This document shows, piece by piece, positions 17,211-26,410 of a stretch of 64,000 bases of DNA (positions within the stretch are counted from its first letter, which is position 1; each line of letters starts with the position of its first letter). Source of the DNA: AE-B3B sp964543295 (lineage in GTDB: Bacteria > Aerophobota > Aerophobia > Aerophobales > AE-B3A); NCBI GenBank assembly GCA_964543295.1, contig CAZIXA010000009.1, positions 1-64,000 on the forward strand, in the 5' to 3' direction. The notes under the pieces were generated by a model. It saw nothing but the letters and a program-made list of their open reading frames with translations. It was not told the origin of the DNA and did not search any database. The translations under genes were made by a program, and so were the position numbers.

Positions 17211-20200
17211 TTAGTCCTCACTTAGCCAAAGCGACTTCGATCCTAAAAGATCTTCTACCTCGGAGATTAGGGAATCGGTGAAGCCCACCTTTATCGACCT
17301 TGACCTGATGATTGTTTCCTCCCCACCTTTATTGCTGAAATGAAGGTAAATGTTATGTTTCCCCTTATAAGAACAAAGAATCTCCTTTAATCTAACAAGT
17401 TTTTCCTTCTCCAACCTATCTTCCTTTAGGTTAATATGGAGGTTGTGAGTAACATCCTTAATCCTGGAGAAGGGAAGTACCTCCTGGGCGATCACCTTGG
17501 GGGGTGTACTGGCAGTATCTAGTTTACCCTTAACCAGAACAAGACCTCCCTCTTTGATGTAAGAGGCATATTCTTCATAGAGACTGGAAAACACAACTAT
17601 CTCTATCTCAGATTCTAAATCCTCCAGGGTAAAGAAAGCCATTCTCTTCCCTTTTCGGTCCTTTTTCTGGATAATGGTAGTTATAACCCCCATAATCCTT
17701 ATCTTCTCTCTATCCCTCATCCCGGATAGATCATAAATGGAGTTAGCTAGATAATGGGTAATTTTTTTTTGATATTTCTCCAGAGGATGCCCACTTACAT
17801 AGATACCCAGAAGTTCTTTTTCCCAGGCCAATCTCCTTGACTGGGGAGCCTCCTCTATCTCAGGAAATCTCTCCTTAGCTATTGACTCTCCTCTTTTCTC
17901 CAGCGTCCCAAAGAATGACAACTGCCCTCTTCCCCTATCGGCCTGAACCCGTGAGGCCTCCTCTGTTGCTTCATTAATTGCGGCCAGATTCTGAGACCGG
18001 TTGCCGACCAGAGAATCAAAGGCTCCACACTTGACCAAACTCTCTATTACCCGCTTATTCACTGTCCTAAGATCCACTCTGGTGCAAAAGTCAAAAACGG
18101 AACTGAACTCACCCTCCTTCTCCCTCACTTTAAGAACGGATGAAATAGCTGCCTCTCCTACATTTTTTACCGCCGTAAGTCCAAAACGTATCTTATCGCC
18201 GGCTACCGTAAATTTGGTTAGCGATTGATTTATATCCGGCGGAAGCACTTCTATTCCCATTCTCCTGCATTCATTAATATAGAGGACGAGTTTATCTGTA
18301 TTTTCCCTCTCCGAGGTAAGCAGAGCAGCCATAAACTCAAGTGGATAGTTAGCCTTAAGATAGGCCGTCTGATAAGAGATAAGAGCATAACCGGCAGAAT
18401 GCGACTTGTTAAAGCCGTACCCGGCAAAATGAGCCATTAGTTCAAAAATTCGTTTAGCCACCACCGAATCAAGTCCTTTTTCTTTTGCTCCTTCTATGAA
18501 TTTATCCCTCTGTTCATCCATTAATCTTGGGATCTTTTTCCCCATGGCTCTTCTTAAGATATCAGCTCTCCCCAGACTAAAACCAGCCAGTACATTGGCG
18601 ATTCGCATTACTTGCTCCTGGTAAAGAATAACGCCGTAAGTTTCCTCCAGAATTGGCTTAAGCTCAGGATGTAGGTACTGAACCTTACTTTGACCATGCT
18701 TTCTCTTAATGAAATCGTCCATCATTCGGCTGTGCAGGGGTCCGGGCCTATATAGGGCAAGAACGGCAATGAGATCCTCAAATTTTTCCGGACAGAGTTT
18801 CTTGAGTAAATCTTGCATTCCTCTACTTTCTAACTGAAAGACTCCCAGTGTTTCTCCTGCCGAAAGGAGCCGGTAGGTTTTCTCGCCCTCAAGAGAAATT
18901 CGATCTAGATCAATCTCTTCCCCTTTCTGCTGCTTGATTATCACTAGAGTGTCCTGGATCGCGTTTAAGGTCTTGAGACCAAGAAAGTCAATCTTAAGTA
19001 GGCCAATGGCTTCCAGAGAATGCATCTCATACTGTGTAGTCATCTCATTCTTGGGAGTTCGATATAAGGGCGTGTAGTGGGTGAGTTTATCCGGTGCTAT
19101 TACTACCCCGGCAGCATGGGTAGAGGCATGACGGGTTAAGCCCTCTATACTCTGGGCTATCTCGAAAAGATTTTTTATATCTGGATCTTCTTTGATAAGC
19201 TCCTTTAACTCTGTACTTTCCTCTATGGCTGTTTTTAGCGACCTATTAAAGGAAATAAGTTTAGCAATCCGATCCACCTTGCTGTAGGGAATGCCTAAGA
19301 CTCTTCCCACATCTCTTACGGCTCCCCTAGCTGCCATAGTTCCAAAGGTGATAATCTGAGCTACATTTTCTTTCCCATATTTTCTCCTTACATAATTGAT
19401 GACCTCACTCCTTCTCTCATCCTGGATATCTATGTCAATATCAGGCATGGCAGTCCTTTCTGGATTCAAGAACCGCTCAAAGAGGAGCCCATAAGCAAGG
19501 GGGTTAATGTTGGTTATTCCCAGAAGATAGGCAACCAGGCTTCCGGTTACCGAGCCTCTGCCCGGACCCACTAAGATTTGCTTCTCCTTCGCATACCTGA
19601 TAAAATCCCAGACGACAAGAAAGTAGCCGGCGTATCCCATCCGGCCAATTACGTTAAGCTCTACTTCCAATCTCTTGAGCACGGTAGAGGAAGCAGTAGC
19701 ATACCGATTAGATACTCCTTCCTGGCAAAGTTTTTTCAAATATCCATTTAAATCATAGCCGGAAGGGATCTGGTAGTGAGGAAGATGTATTTTCCCTAGA
19801 TCCAGTTTGAGATTACACTTTTCAGAGATGGCCTTGGTATTGGATATGGCCTCGGGAAGATCGGAGAAAACCTTCCCCATCTCCTCAGGAGAACGAAAGT
19901 AAAACTCCGAAGAAGCAAACTTCAGGCGATCAGTGTCCTTTAGAGTCTTGCCGGTTTGAATGCAAAGGAGGACATCCTGAGCTCTGGCATCTTTTCGGTA
20001 AAGATAATGCACATCATTGGTAGCCACGAGAGGGATGGAAAGCTCACGAGAGAGCTGGACTAGAGCCTGGTTGACCTCCTTTTGCTCTTCCAGACCTGTG
20101 TCTTGTACTTCCAGGTAGAAATCATCCCTACAAAGGTCCTGATAGAAAAGACAAACCTGTCTTGCCTCATCAAACCTGTCCTTCTGAAGCAAAGAGGGAA

Positions 20201-20630
20201 TCTCACCCTTCATGCAGCCAGAAAGAACTATCAATCCTTCTTTCTTACGGGAAAGGATCTCTTTATCAAGGCGAGGATGGTAATAAAAACCTTCCAAAAA
20301 GCCAATTGTTACCAATTCCATGAGATTATGATAGCCTTTTTTATCCTTAGCCAGCAGAGTTAAGTGATAGGAGATAGTCTCTCCCTTTACTCTCTTTTTT
20401 TTGAATCGGGACCCGGGAGCCAAGTAGATCTCGCAGCCCAGGATAGGCTTTATTCCTCTTTTGCTGGCAATTTGATAGAACTCTACCGCTCCAAATAGGT
20501 TGCCGTGATCGGTCAGAGCTAAGGCAGGCATATCAAATTTATAGGCCTGATTAACTAACTGAGAAATGGAAGAAGCTCCATCCAGAAGACTATACTCACT
20601 GTGGGTGTGAAGGTGGGTAAATTCACTCAT
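17211..20630 (-). CDS. dnaE: DNA polymerase III alpha subunit
   Basis: Replicative polymerase catalytic subunit, 1139 residues from this start, standard for DnaE1-type. The N-terminal PHP domain opens with THLHTHSEYSLLDG; the palm has PDIDIDIQDERR with the catalytic aspartates; GPGRGSVTGSLVAYLLGI and RHASTHAAGVVI are also present, and an OB-fold region near residues 970-1060 follows. The frame extends 15 codons upstream, but the ATG at 20630 has AAAGGA upstream and gives the conserved start. It is divergent from the TPR gene and is probably alone in its transcript. Confidence 0.95.
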   Translation of the reverse strand: MSEFTHLHTHSEYSLLDGASSISQLVNQAYKFDMPALALTDHGNLFGAVEFYQIASKRGIKPILGCEIYLAPGSRFKKKRVKGETISYHLTLLAKDKKGYHNLMELVTIGFLEGFYYHPRLDKEILSRKKEGLIVLSGCMKGEIPSLLQKDRFDEARQVCLFYQDLCRDDFYLEVQDTGLEEQKEVNQALVQLSRELSIPLVATNDVHYLYRKDARAQDVLLCIQTGKTLKDTDRLKFASSEFYFRSPEEMGKVFSDLPEAISNTKAISEKCNLKLDLGKIHLPHYQIPSGYDLNGYLKKLCQEGVSNRYATASSTVLKRLEVELNVIGRMGYAGYFLVVWDFIRYAKEKQILVGPGRGSVTGSLVAYLLGITNINPLAYGLLFERFLNPERTAMPDIDIDIQDERRSEVINYVRRKYGKENVAQIITFGTMAARGAVRDVGRVLGIPYSKVDRIAKLISFNRSLKTAIEESTELKELIKEDPDIKNLFEIAQSIEGLTRHASTHAAGVVIAPDKLTHYTPLYRTPKNEMTTQYEMHSLEAIGLLKIDFLGLKTLNAIQDTLVIIKQQKGEEIDLDRISLEGEKTYRLLSAGETLGVFQLESRGMQDLLKKLCPEKFEDLIAVLALYRPGPLHSRMMDDFIKRKHGQSKVQYLHPELKPILEETYGVILYQEQVMRIANVLAGFSLGRADILRRAMGKKIPRLMDEQRDKFIEGAKEKGLDSVVAKRIFELMAHFAGYGFNKSHSAGYALISYQTAYLKANYPLEFMAALLTSERENTDKLVLYINECRRMGIEVLPPDINQSLTKFTVAGDKIRFGLTAVKNVGEAAISSVLKVREKEGEFSSVFDFCTRVDLRTVNKRVIESLVKCGAFDSLVGNRSQNLAAINEATEEASRVQADRGRGQLSFFGTLEKRGESIAKERFPEIEEAPQSRRLAWEKELLGIYVSGHPLEKYQKKITHYLANSIYDLSGMRDREKIRIMGVITTIIQKKDRKGKRMAFFTLEDLESEIEIVVFSSLYEEYASYIKEGGLVLVKGKLDTASTPPKVIAQEVLPFSRIKDVTHNLHINLKEDRLEKEKLVRLKEILCSYKGKHNIYLHFSNKGGEETIIRSRSIKVGFTDSLISEVEDLLGSKSLWLSED

Positions 20631-20676
20631 ACTTAATCCTTTATTGTATCTTACAAGATATTCAGTCCCTGTCAAT

Positions 20677-20703
20677 TTGACAAAAAAAATGGCATAGTAT
20701 AAT
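20677..20703 (+). promoter_or_regulatory. Promoter for the TPR/beta-barrel pair
   Basis: TTGACA at 20677-20682 and TATAAT at 20698-20703 are separated by 15 bases (or TTTGAC with a 16-base spacer). The gap is slightly short but both boxes are perfect. It lies 32 bases before the ATG of the TPR gene, with a GAGAGGG ribosome site between. Confidence 0.6.
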
Positions 20704-20734
20704 ATATTTAAAACTCTAGAGAGGGAAATAATAA

Positions 20735-23494
20735 ATGAAGAAAATATGGATGGTAGGATTGGGGATTTTTCTGTTCAGTTTTTTTCTTCTTCCTCAGGTC
20801 TGGGGGGAAGAACAGGCTTATAAGGAATTTATATTTGCTCAGGGTCTATATGAAGATGGCAAATTCGGTTTAGCAGCCGTTCAATTCCAAAAGTTCATCG
20901 AAGATTTTCCAGAAAATAGAAATTGTGATAGAGCCCAATACTTACTGGGAGCATGTTTCTGGAATCAGGAAAAATATGAGGAAGCCATCTCTGCTTTTGA
21001 CAGGCTTCTTCAAAAATATCCCGAAAGCGACTGGGTCGATGATAGCCTTTATCAAGTGGGGGAAAACTATTATCGCCTGAGAAATTATGCAGAGGCTATC
21101 CCTTATTATGAGACGTTAATTGAAAACTACCCTCAAAGTAATCTTGTTGCCCCTTCCCTTTATTCATTGGGATACGTCTATGTTGAGCAAAAAAACTATG
21201 AGGGGAGTCTGCGAGTCTTCAAGAAACTGCGAGATGAGTTTCCTGAATTTAAGCAGATCTCTGAAGTTCACTACATCATTGCCAAGATCCTCTATGATAA
21301 CAAAAGATATCCCGAGGCTATTAATGAATACTCTACTTTCATCCGTGCTTTCCCAACTTCAAAATATCGATCTAACGTCTATCTGGAAAGGGGATGGGCT
21401 TATTTCGAAGAGGGAAATTACGATAAAGCTAGGGATGACTTTGCTGCAGTAGGAGCCTTTTTCTGGCTGGGAGAGTCTCTCTATAATCTGGGTCAATTTA
21501 GAGAGGCAAGGAAGGCTTATGAGAAAGCCTTAGAAAAGCCCGAGCCAAGCTGGAAACCACAGGCCTATTATGGCGTTGCTTATACTTATTTTAAGGAAAA
21601 AAATTATCCCCAGGCGGCCGATGCTTTTGAAAAATACATCGCTGCCTTCCCAGATTCACCTAATCTTGCCGAATCCTGGACTCGTCTGGGAGATTGCCTC
21701 TATTTCCAGAACAAGTTTTCCTCTGCTAGAGAAAGTTACTTGACGGTAGTAACCAATTATCCGCAAAGTGAATTTGTTCCGGATTCTCTTTATGGAATTG
21801 CTTATACTTATCTCGATGAGAAAACATATGAGGAGGCGGAAAATTATTTAAGTCAGCTAATTAAAAAATTCCCTAACTTTGAAAATATTCCAGATGCAAC
21901 TTTCTGGTTGGGAGAATCTTTCCTTAACCTTTCCCAATATGGAAAAGCACTTGAAGCATTCCAGAAGGTCATCATTGATTATCCTGATGATCCACTAGCC
22001 GCACGTTCTCAATACGAGAGTGGGTGGTGTTATTTAAAACAAAACCGGTTTGAGGTTGCCACCACTGAATTTGACAAGGTCATCCAGAATTACCCTCAGT
22101 CTGAGTGGGTCGATAATGCCCTCCTGATGATGGGAAGTAGCCTTTTTAATTTGAAGAAGTTTAGAGAGGCTATTCAGACCTACTCAAAGATAGAGAAAAA
22201 TTACCCAACTTCAAATCTCGTTCCCACCTCAATTTATCAAATCGCCGCCTCTCATTTCAATCTCGGTGAGTATGATGAGGCAAGACAACGGTATCAACGA
22301 TTTCTAACCCTTTATCCTGAGGACAGAGATGCCCCTAATGCTCAATTGTTCATTGGCTGGACCTACTTTAAACAAATTGAATGGGAGCAAGCCAAAGAAG
22401 CGCTCCAAAAAGTAATTCTCAATTACCCCCAGGAAGAACAGCTTCATCCAGATGCCTATTCTCTTATAGGAGAGTGCAATTATAATCAGGAAAAATATGA
22501 AGAAGCTTTAAACACCTTCGAAACCTTGATCGAGAAATATCCAAACAGCAATTTTATTCCTCACGCCTGGCTTAGAATAGGGGAATGTTATGAGCAGATA
22601 AATCAAGTAGAGAAGTCCTTGGAAGTCTTCCGTAAAGTGATAAGAGACTATCCTAATTTTGAGAGAGCTGATTATGCCCAGTGGAAGATAGCCATTCATT
22701 TTCTGGGAAAAGAAAAGTGGCAGGAAGCTGTTTCAGAAATGGAAAAGCTTATTAATAATTTCCCTGAGAGTTCCTATCTTTCCCAGGCCTATTACCGGAC
22801 CGGTTGGAGTCTTTACAGATTAGATAAATTTCCCCAGGCCGCCTCATATTATTCTCAATTTGTTAAGTTATTTCCCCAAGATCCCTTACGAGGAGAAGTT
22901 TTTTACCAATTGGGAGAATCTTTATTAAAACAGAAAAAATTTAGAGAGGCTGTCGACTTTTATAGCCAGGCTCTCCAGGTGACCAAAGAGAAAGAGATCA
23001 TCCTTAACTCCCTTTATGAAAGTGCCCTCTGCTGGGAAAATCTGGGTAATTGGGAAAAGCAAGGAGAAATTCTGGAAAAATTTATCGAACGATTTCCCGA
23101 ACATGATTTGGCTTCTCTGGCTCACCTAAAACTCGCTAATTCCCTTTTCAATAGGGGAAAAATTGCCCAGGCACGAGAGCACTACTCTTACGTGGTCAAA
23201 ACTACCGAAGAAAGTCAATTGGCAGTAGAGGCCCAGTTTAGAATGGGAGATTGCTGGTTTAATGAGAAAAAATTCGATAAAGCTATAGTGGAATACCTCA
23301 GAGTTCCCATTCTTTATCCCCAGTTTGAGGAATGGGGAATTAAGGCTCAATTCCGTGTGGGACGTTGTTACGAAGCCTTGGGCAAGTTCGAGGAGGCGAA
23401 AAAAACTTACCAAAAGATCCTGCAAGTGGAGTCTCTTAAGGAAGAATACCGAAATGATGCCCAAGAAAGGCTAAGGCAACTGGAAGGTAGATAA
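20735..23494 (+). CDS. Exported TPR-repeat protein
   Basis: A 919-residue protein with a signal peptide (GLGIFLFSFFLLPQVWG) followed by some two dozen tetratricopeptide-like repeats filling the rest of the chain. Repeats show the pattern of a leucine/glycine-containing helix, then a YxEAxxxFxxxIxxYP-type helix, as in YbgF/CpoB, BamD and related periplasmic scaffold proteins. No enzymatic domain is seen. It is directly followed, 10 bases after the stop, by a predicted outer-membrane beta-barrel gene, so the pair probably forms an envelope complex: the TPR solenoid in the periplasm and the barrel in the outer membrane (inference). Confidence 0.85.
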   Translation: MKKIWMVGLGIFLFSFFLLPQVWGEEQAYKEFIFAQGLYEDGKFGLAAVQFQKFIEDFPENRNCDRAQYLLGACFWNQEKYEEAISAFDRLLQKYPESDWVDDSLYQVGENYYRLRNYAEAIPYYETLIENYPQSNLVAPSLYSLGYVYVEQKNYEGSLRVFKKLRDEFPEFKQISEVHYIIAKILYDNKRYPEAINEYSTFIRAFPTSKYRSNVYLERGWAYFEEGNYDKARDDFAAVGAFFWLGESLYNLGQFREARKAYEKALEKPEPSWKPQAYYGVAYTYFKEKNYPQAADAFEKYIAAFPDSPNLAESWTRLGDCLYFQNKFSSARESYLTVVTNYPQSEFVPDSLYGIAYTYLDEKTYEEAENYLSQLIKKFPNFENIPDATFWLGESFLNLSQYGKALEAFQKVIIDYPDDPLAARSQYESGWCYLKQNRFEVATTEFDKVIQNYPQSEWVDNALLMMGSSLFNLKKFREAIQTYSKIEKNYPTSNLVPTSIYQIAASHFNLGEYDEARQRYQRFLTLYPEDRDAPNAQLFIGWTYFKQIEWEQAKEALQKVILNYPQEEQLHPDAYSLIGECNYNQEKYEEALNTFETLIEKYPNSNFIPHAWLRIGECYEQINQVEKSLEVFRKVIRDYPNFERADYAQWKIAIHFLGKEKWQEAVSEMEKLINNFPESSYLSQAYYRTGWSLYRLDKFPQAASYYSQFVKLFPQDPLRGEVFYQLGESLLKQKKFREAVDFYSQALQVTKEKEIILNSLYESALCWENLGNWEKQGEILEKFIERFPEHDLASLAHLKLANSLFNRGKIAQAREHYSYVVKTTEESQLAVEAQFRMGDCWFNEKKFDKAIVEYLRVPILYPQFEEWGIKAQFRVGRCYEALGKFEEAKKTYQKILQVESLKEEYRNDAQERLRQLEGR

Positions 23495-23504
23495 GGAGAA
23501 AAAA

Positions 23505-25346
23505 ATGATAAAAACAATATTGCTGTTTGCATTGACCTACTTAATTCTCTTTTCGAACCCTCTTCAGGCACAAGAGCCACCATTGAAAGAGGAGCCACTT
23601 CCCACGAAGCTCCCTACTGTCATAGTTAAGGGAACGGATAGGTCTTATTTGGAGATAATAAGGGCGAAGGCTCTTCCCCTCATGGAGTATCGGGGAAAAA
23701 AGGAACTAGCCCCCCCCTCCATCCAGATCCCTTGGGGTAAAAAGGTCTATTATCATCCGCTTTCTTTTCCCGGTTTAGAAAGATTAGAAAGAAAAGAAAG
23801 AAAAGTCATGGAAGGAGCCCCCCTAGCTCCTTTAAAGCCAGGAAAGAAAATCAGTCCAGTTGCTCTTGTCCTCCCTGAGCCTGTCTCACCATTTGCCAGA
23901 TATATACCTGCTAGCAGGTATATATCTGCTAGATATACCAGAATAGAGGCTCTTCCCCTCATGGAGTATCGGGGAAAAAAGGAACTAGCCCCACCCTCCA
24001 TCCAGATCCCCAGGGATAAAAGGGTCTATTATCCCAGTCTAAGGAAAGAGTCACCTCTTCCTTACCTTAATCTTTTTGTGTCTTTGGCTCCCCATGACAG
24101 CTTCTCATACCAACTAGATTATGGAAGGCAAAAGGAAAGATTTACCGGCTATCTCAGTGCAGGAAGCGTTTCCACTCCACATTGGGTGAAATACGAGCCA
24201 GAAGAAGAGCTTTATTTAGGAAAATACGAAGAAGCTATCGCCTCAGAGCTTAGCTGGGGTTCTCTGACAAATAGAACGCTGGTACTTAATTTAGAAAGAG
24301 AGGCGAAAAAGATTGATCTTCCCAATGAGGATGAAAGAAATAAGAACGAAATTGAAATAGGAGCAAACCGAAGGCAAGAGTGGAAAACGAGCATTTTTAC
24401 CATTGACGGCTGGGCTAACAGGTCAGTGGTAAAGGATCCAGAAGTTGACCAGGAAGATATAGCTCTGGGAACCGGATTAAAGCTGCGACTAAAGAAGATC
24501 CCCTTAGATATTGGAGTTAGTGTAGATCATAGTTCCTTCAGCGAGAAAACTCAGACTTACCTTTGGCTAGAGAATGATGCTATTACTTTTAAACGAATAA
24601 AGGAGCTAACTCTCGGTTTAGGGGGAGGAATGAAGGCAATAACAGAATCAGGCTCTCAATTTTTGCCCTCTCTTAAGCTAACTTACCAGATAAATCCTAG
24701 GTTTCAGCTAGGCGTAAGCGGAAAAAGGCATTTTTACCTTGCTCGATTTTCGGATTTATATTTTCTCCAGGATTATGTAGAAATAAATGAGGATCTTAAT
24801 CCAGTAAAGATCTGGCACTATGAAATTAAGATGGAGTATAAACTCTCCTCTCTGGCAAACCTTTCCCTGGTGGGATTTTACAAAGAGGGCGAAGATACCA
24901 TTTGGAATTGGAACACTATCAGTTCCCTGGCCAGACCGGAAACTCGTGAGATGAATGTTTCAGGGGGACGTCTAAATTTTTTACTTCACTTCGGTGAAGC
25001 ATTTGAACAGGGAATCTCTTACACCTTTCAAAAAGCAGAAAATGCCCAAGATGAGACTAAGGTAATTCCCTACTACCCTCAGAATGAGGGAGATCTTTGG
25101 CTCATAGGGAGAACAAACGGTTGGGAAATTGAATTAGGAGCAAAATACATAGGCAAAAGATACTACGAGGAAACAAGCGAGGAGAAGCTTGATAGCGGCT
25201 GGATAGAAAGATTCAAAATCTCCAAAAAGATGGGCAAAGCCATAGAGTTGTTTGCTCAGTTGGAATTAAATGATTATGATCTCTGGAAGAATTACCCTCT
25301 AGAGAGGGAAAAAATTTCTCTCGGACTTAAGGCCAAACTTTATTGA
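23505..25346 (+). CDS. Predicted outer-membrane beta-barrel protein
   Basis: A 613-residue protein with signal peptide (MIKTILLFALTYLILFSNP) then a short segment LPTVIVKGTDRSYLE that resembles the region before the plug of TonB-dependent receptors. Residues about 180-613 alternate polar and aromatic residues as in beta-barrels, and the chain ends in a hydrophobic-tyrosine tail (LGLKAKLY) typical of outer-membrane proteins. No complete plug domain is seen. The N-terminal 180 residues are proline-rich and contain a duplicated segment (PLMEYRGKKELAPPSIQIP twice). Its ribosome site AAGGAG follows directly on the TPR gene. No homologue is recognised by name. Confidence 0.65.
   Translation: MIKTILLFALTYLILFSNPLQAQEPPLKEEPLPTKLPTVIVKGTDRSYLEIIRAKALPLMEYRGKKELAPPSIQIPWGKKVYYHPLSFPGLERLERKERKVMEGAPLAPLKPGKKISPVALVLPEPVSPFARYIPASRYISARYTRIEALPLMEYRGKKELAPPSIQIPRDKRVYYPSLRKESPLPYLNLFVSLAPHDSFSYQLDYGRQKERFTGYLSAGSVSTPHWVKYEPEEELYLGKYEEAIASELSWGSLTNRTLVLNLEREAKKIDLPNEDERNKNEIEIGANRRQEWKTSIFTIDGWANRSVVKDPEVDQEDIALGTGLKLRLKKIPLDIGVSVDHSSFSEKTQTYLWLENDAITFKRIKELTLGLGGGMKAITESGSQFLPSLKLTYQINPRFQLGVSGKRHFYLARFSDLYFLQDYVEINEDLNPVKIWHYEIKMEYKLSSLANLSLVGFYKEGEDTIWNWNTISSLARPETREMNVSGGRLNFLLHFGEAFEQGISYTFQKAENAQDETKVIPYYPQNEGDLWLIGRTNGWEIELGAKYIGKRYYEETSEEKLDSGWIERFKISKKMGKAIELFAQLELNDYDLWKNYPLEREKISLGLKAKLY
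23669..24011. repeat. Internal 64-base direct repeat with a 24-base palindrome
   Basis: The DNA at 23669-23732 recurs almost unchanged at 23948-24011, in frame within the beta-barrel gene, encoding the duplicated proline-rich segment. Just before the second copy, 23901-23924 is a perfect palindrome (half site TATATACCTGCT), followed by a third partial copy of the same half. The arrangement looks like a recent duplication inside a tolerant linker. Confidence 0.85.
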
Positions 25347-25375
25347 CCCGGCAAATAGCCTGCTAATCAACTTCT

Positions 25376-26116
25376 TTAGTCAGCCGATTCTACATTAGTG
25401 AGAGAAGCAATCAAAGTCCCTAGAGATGTTTCTGCTTGAAACTCAACCGGAAGGTATCTCTCATCATCAGAAATCCATAGTTTTACTTCCGTCTCATCGG
25501 AGGAGGCTACTTCCGAACATAAAAAAGCCGTATAATCTCCGCGGTAGGTTGTCACTTTTTCCTTCTCAAGTACTTTTATCTCCACCTTTCTTAGATTACG
25601 ACCTTCAATCAAAGAAAGTGAAAAAGATTTTCCCACCCGTAAATCCTGAGCTCTAAGCCAGTAGATTAAGGAAACTGTATCCATAGCCGGAAGCGAAAAC
25701 TCTCTCTTAAATTCTCCCTTCCAATCCTTAATCAAAGCTATTCCCTTAGTCTGATCTAGCTGGACTTCCCGATCTTTAATACGGCCTCCCTCCTCAAAAT
25801 GGAATCTTATTAGCCGAGGATAGAGGGTCTTAACATCTACAAAACTCTCTATTGTATAATCAAAATGATAAAGTAAAGAAAAAGGATCGACTATCCTCAC
25901 CCTCCAAAAAAGAGGGTAAGCAGACTCTCCATCTATGGAAACCACATCTTTTATTTCCAGGGTTTCCTCCCCCACGGGAAGACCAAAGATTTTCACCCTA
26001 TAGGTTAATTTCTCTCCCGGTTTAAAGGGATGAATCTTTTCTCCTCTACCAGGAGTAACCAGAAGAAGAAAAAAATAAAAAATGAGGCCAATTCTTGCTA
26101 AACTTCTCCCCTTCAT
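25376..26116 (-). CDS. DUF3108 family exported protein
   Basis: A protein of about 246 residues with a signal peptide (LARIGLIFYFFLLLVTPGRG) and a DUF3108 domain: the opening FKPGEKLTYRVKIFGLPVGE, the central SLLYHFDYTIESFVD and the C-terminal WISDDERYLPVEFQ are characteristic. Homologues are periplasmic or outer-membrane associated and of unknown role. The ATG at 26116 has AAAGGGA before it; the longer frame adds eleven residues without support. The gene converges on the beta-barrel gene and may belong to the same envelope function. Confidence 0.7.
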   Translation of the reverse strand: MKGRSLARIGLIFYFFLLLVTPGRGEKIHPFKPGEKLTYRVKIFGLPVGEETLEIKDVVSIDGESAYPLFWRVRIVDPFSLLYHFDYTIESFVDVKTLYPRLIRFHFEEGGRIKDREVQLDQTKGIALIKDWKGEFKREFSLPAMDTVSLIYWLRAQDLRVGKSFSLSLIEGRNLRKVEIKVLEKEKVTTYRGDYTAFLCSEVASSDETEVKLWISDDERYLPVEFQAETSLGTLIASLTNVESAD

Positions 26117-26267
26117 CTCGTCCCTTTGCTGGCAGATAAATCCTACCACGCAAGTTTCCGTGAATAGTTATAAATATAGCATATGAAGTCAGGTTGTCAA
26201 AATCTTATTCCGGTTTCCTGAAAAAGCTCAAGGAGAACCTTTTGGAAAACTAGAATTCATTACTAAA

Positions 26268-26295
26268 TTGACATACTTTTATAGTCTATTATGAT
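26268..26295 (+). promoter_or_regulatory. Promoter for the dehydrogenase pair
   Basis: TTGACA at 26268-26273 and TATGAT at 26290-26295, spacer 16 bases. About 115 bases of leader follow before the SAF-domain oxidoreductase; a 19-base stretch in it (26322-26340) is an inverted copy of 10086-10104, which overlaps the -35 box of glyQ. Confidence 0.55.
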
Positions 26296-26410
26296 AGCCT
26301 ATCAGGCTGCCAAGCTGAAAGCAAGAAATATCTCGGGACTCTTCCCCTCAATAGGCGTATAAATCTTCTAGTATTTTCCCGAGTAATCAAGAACAAGAAG
26401 GGAGAGGTCA

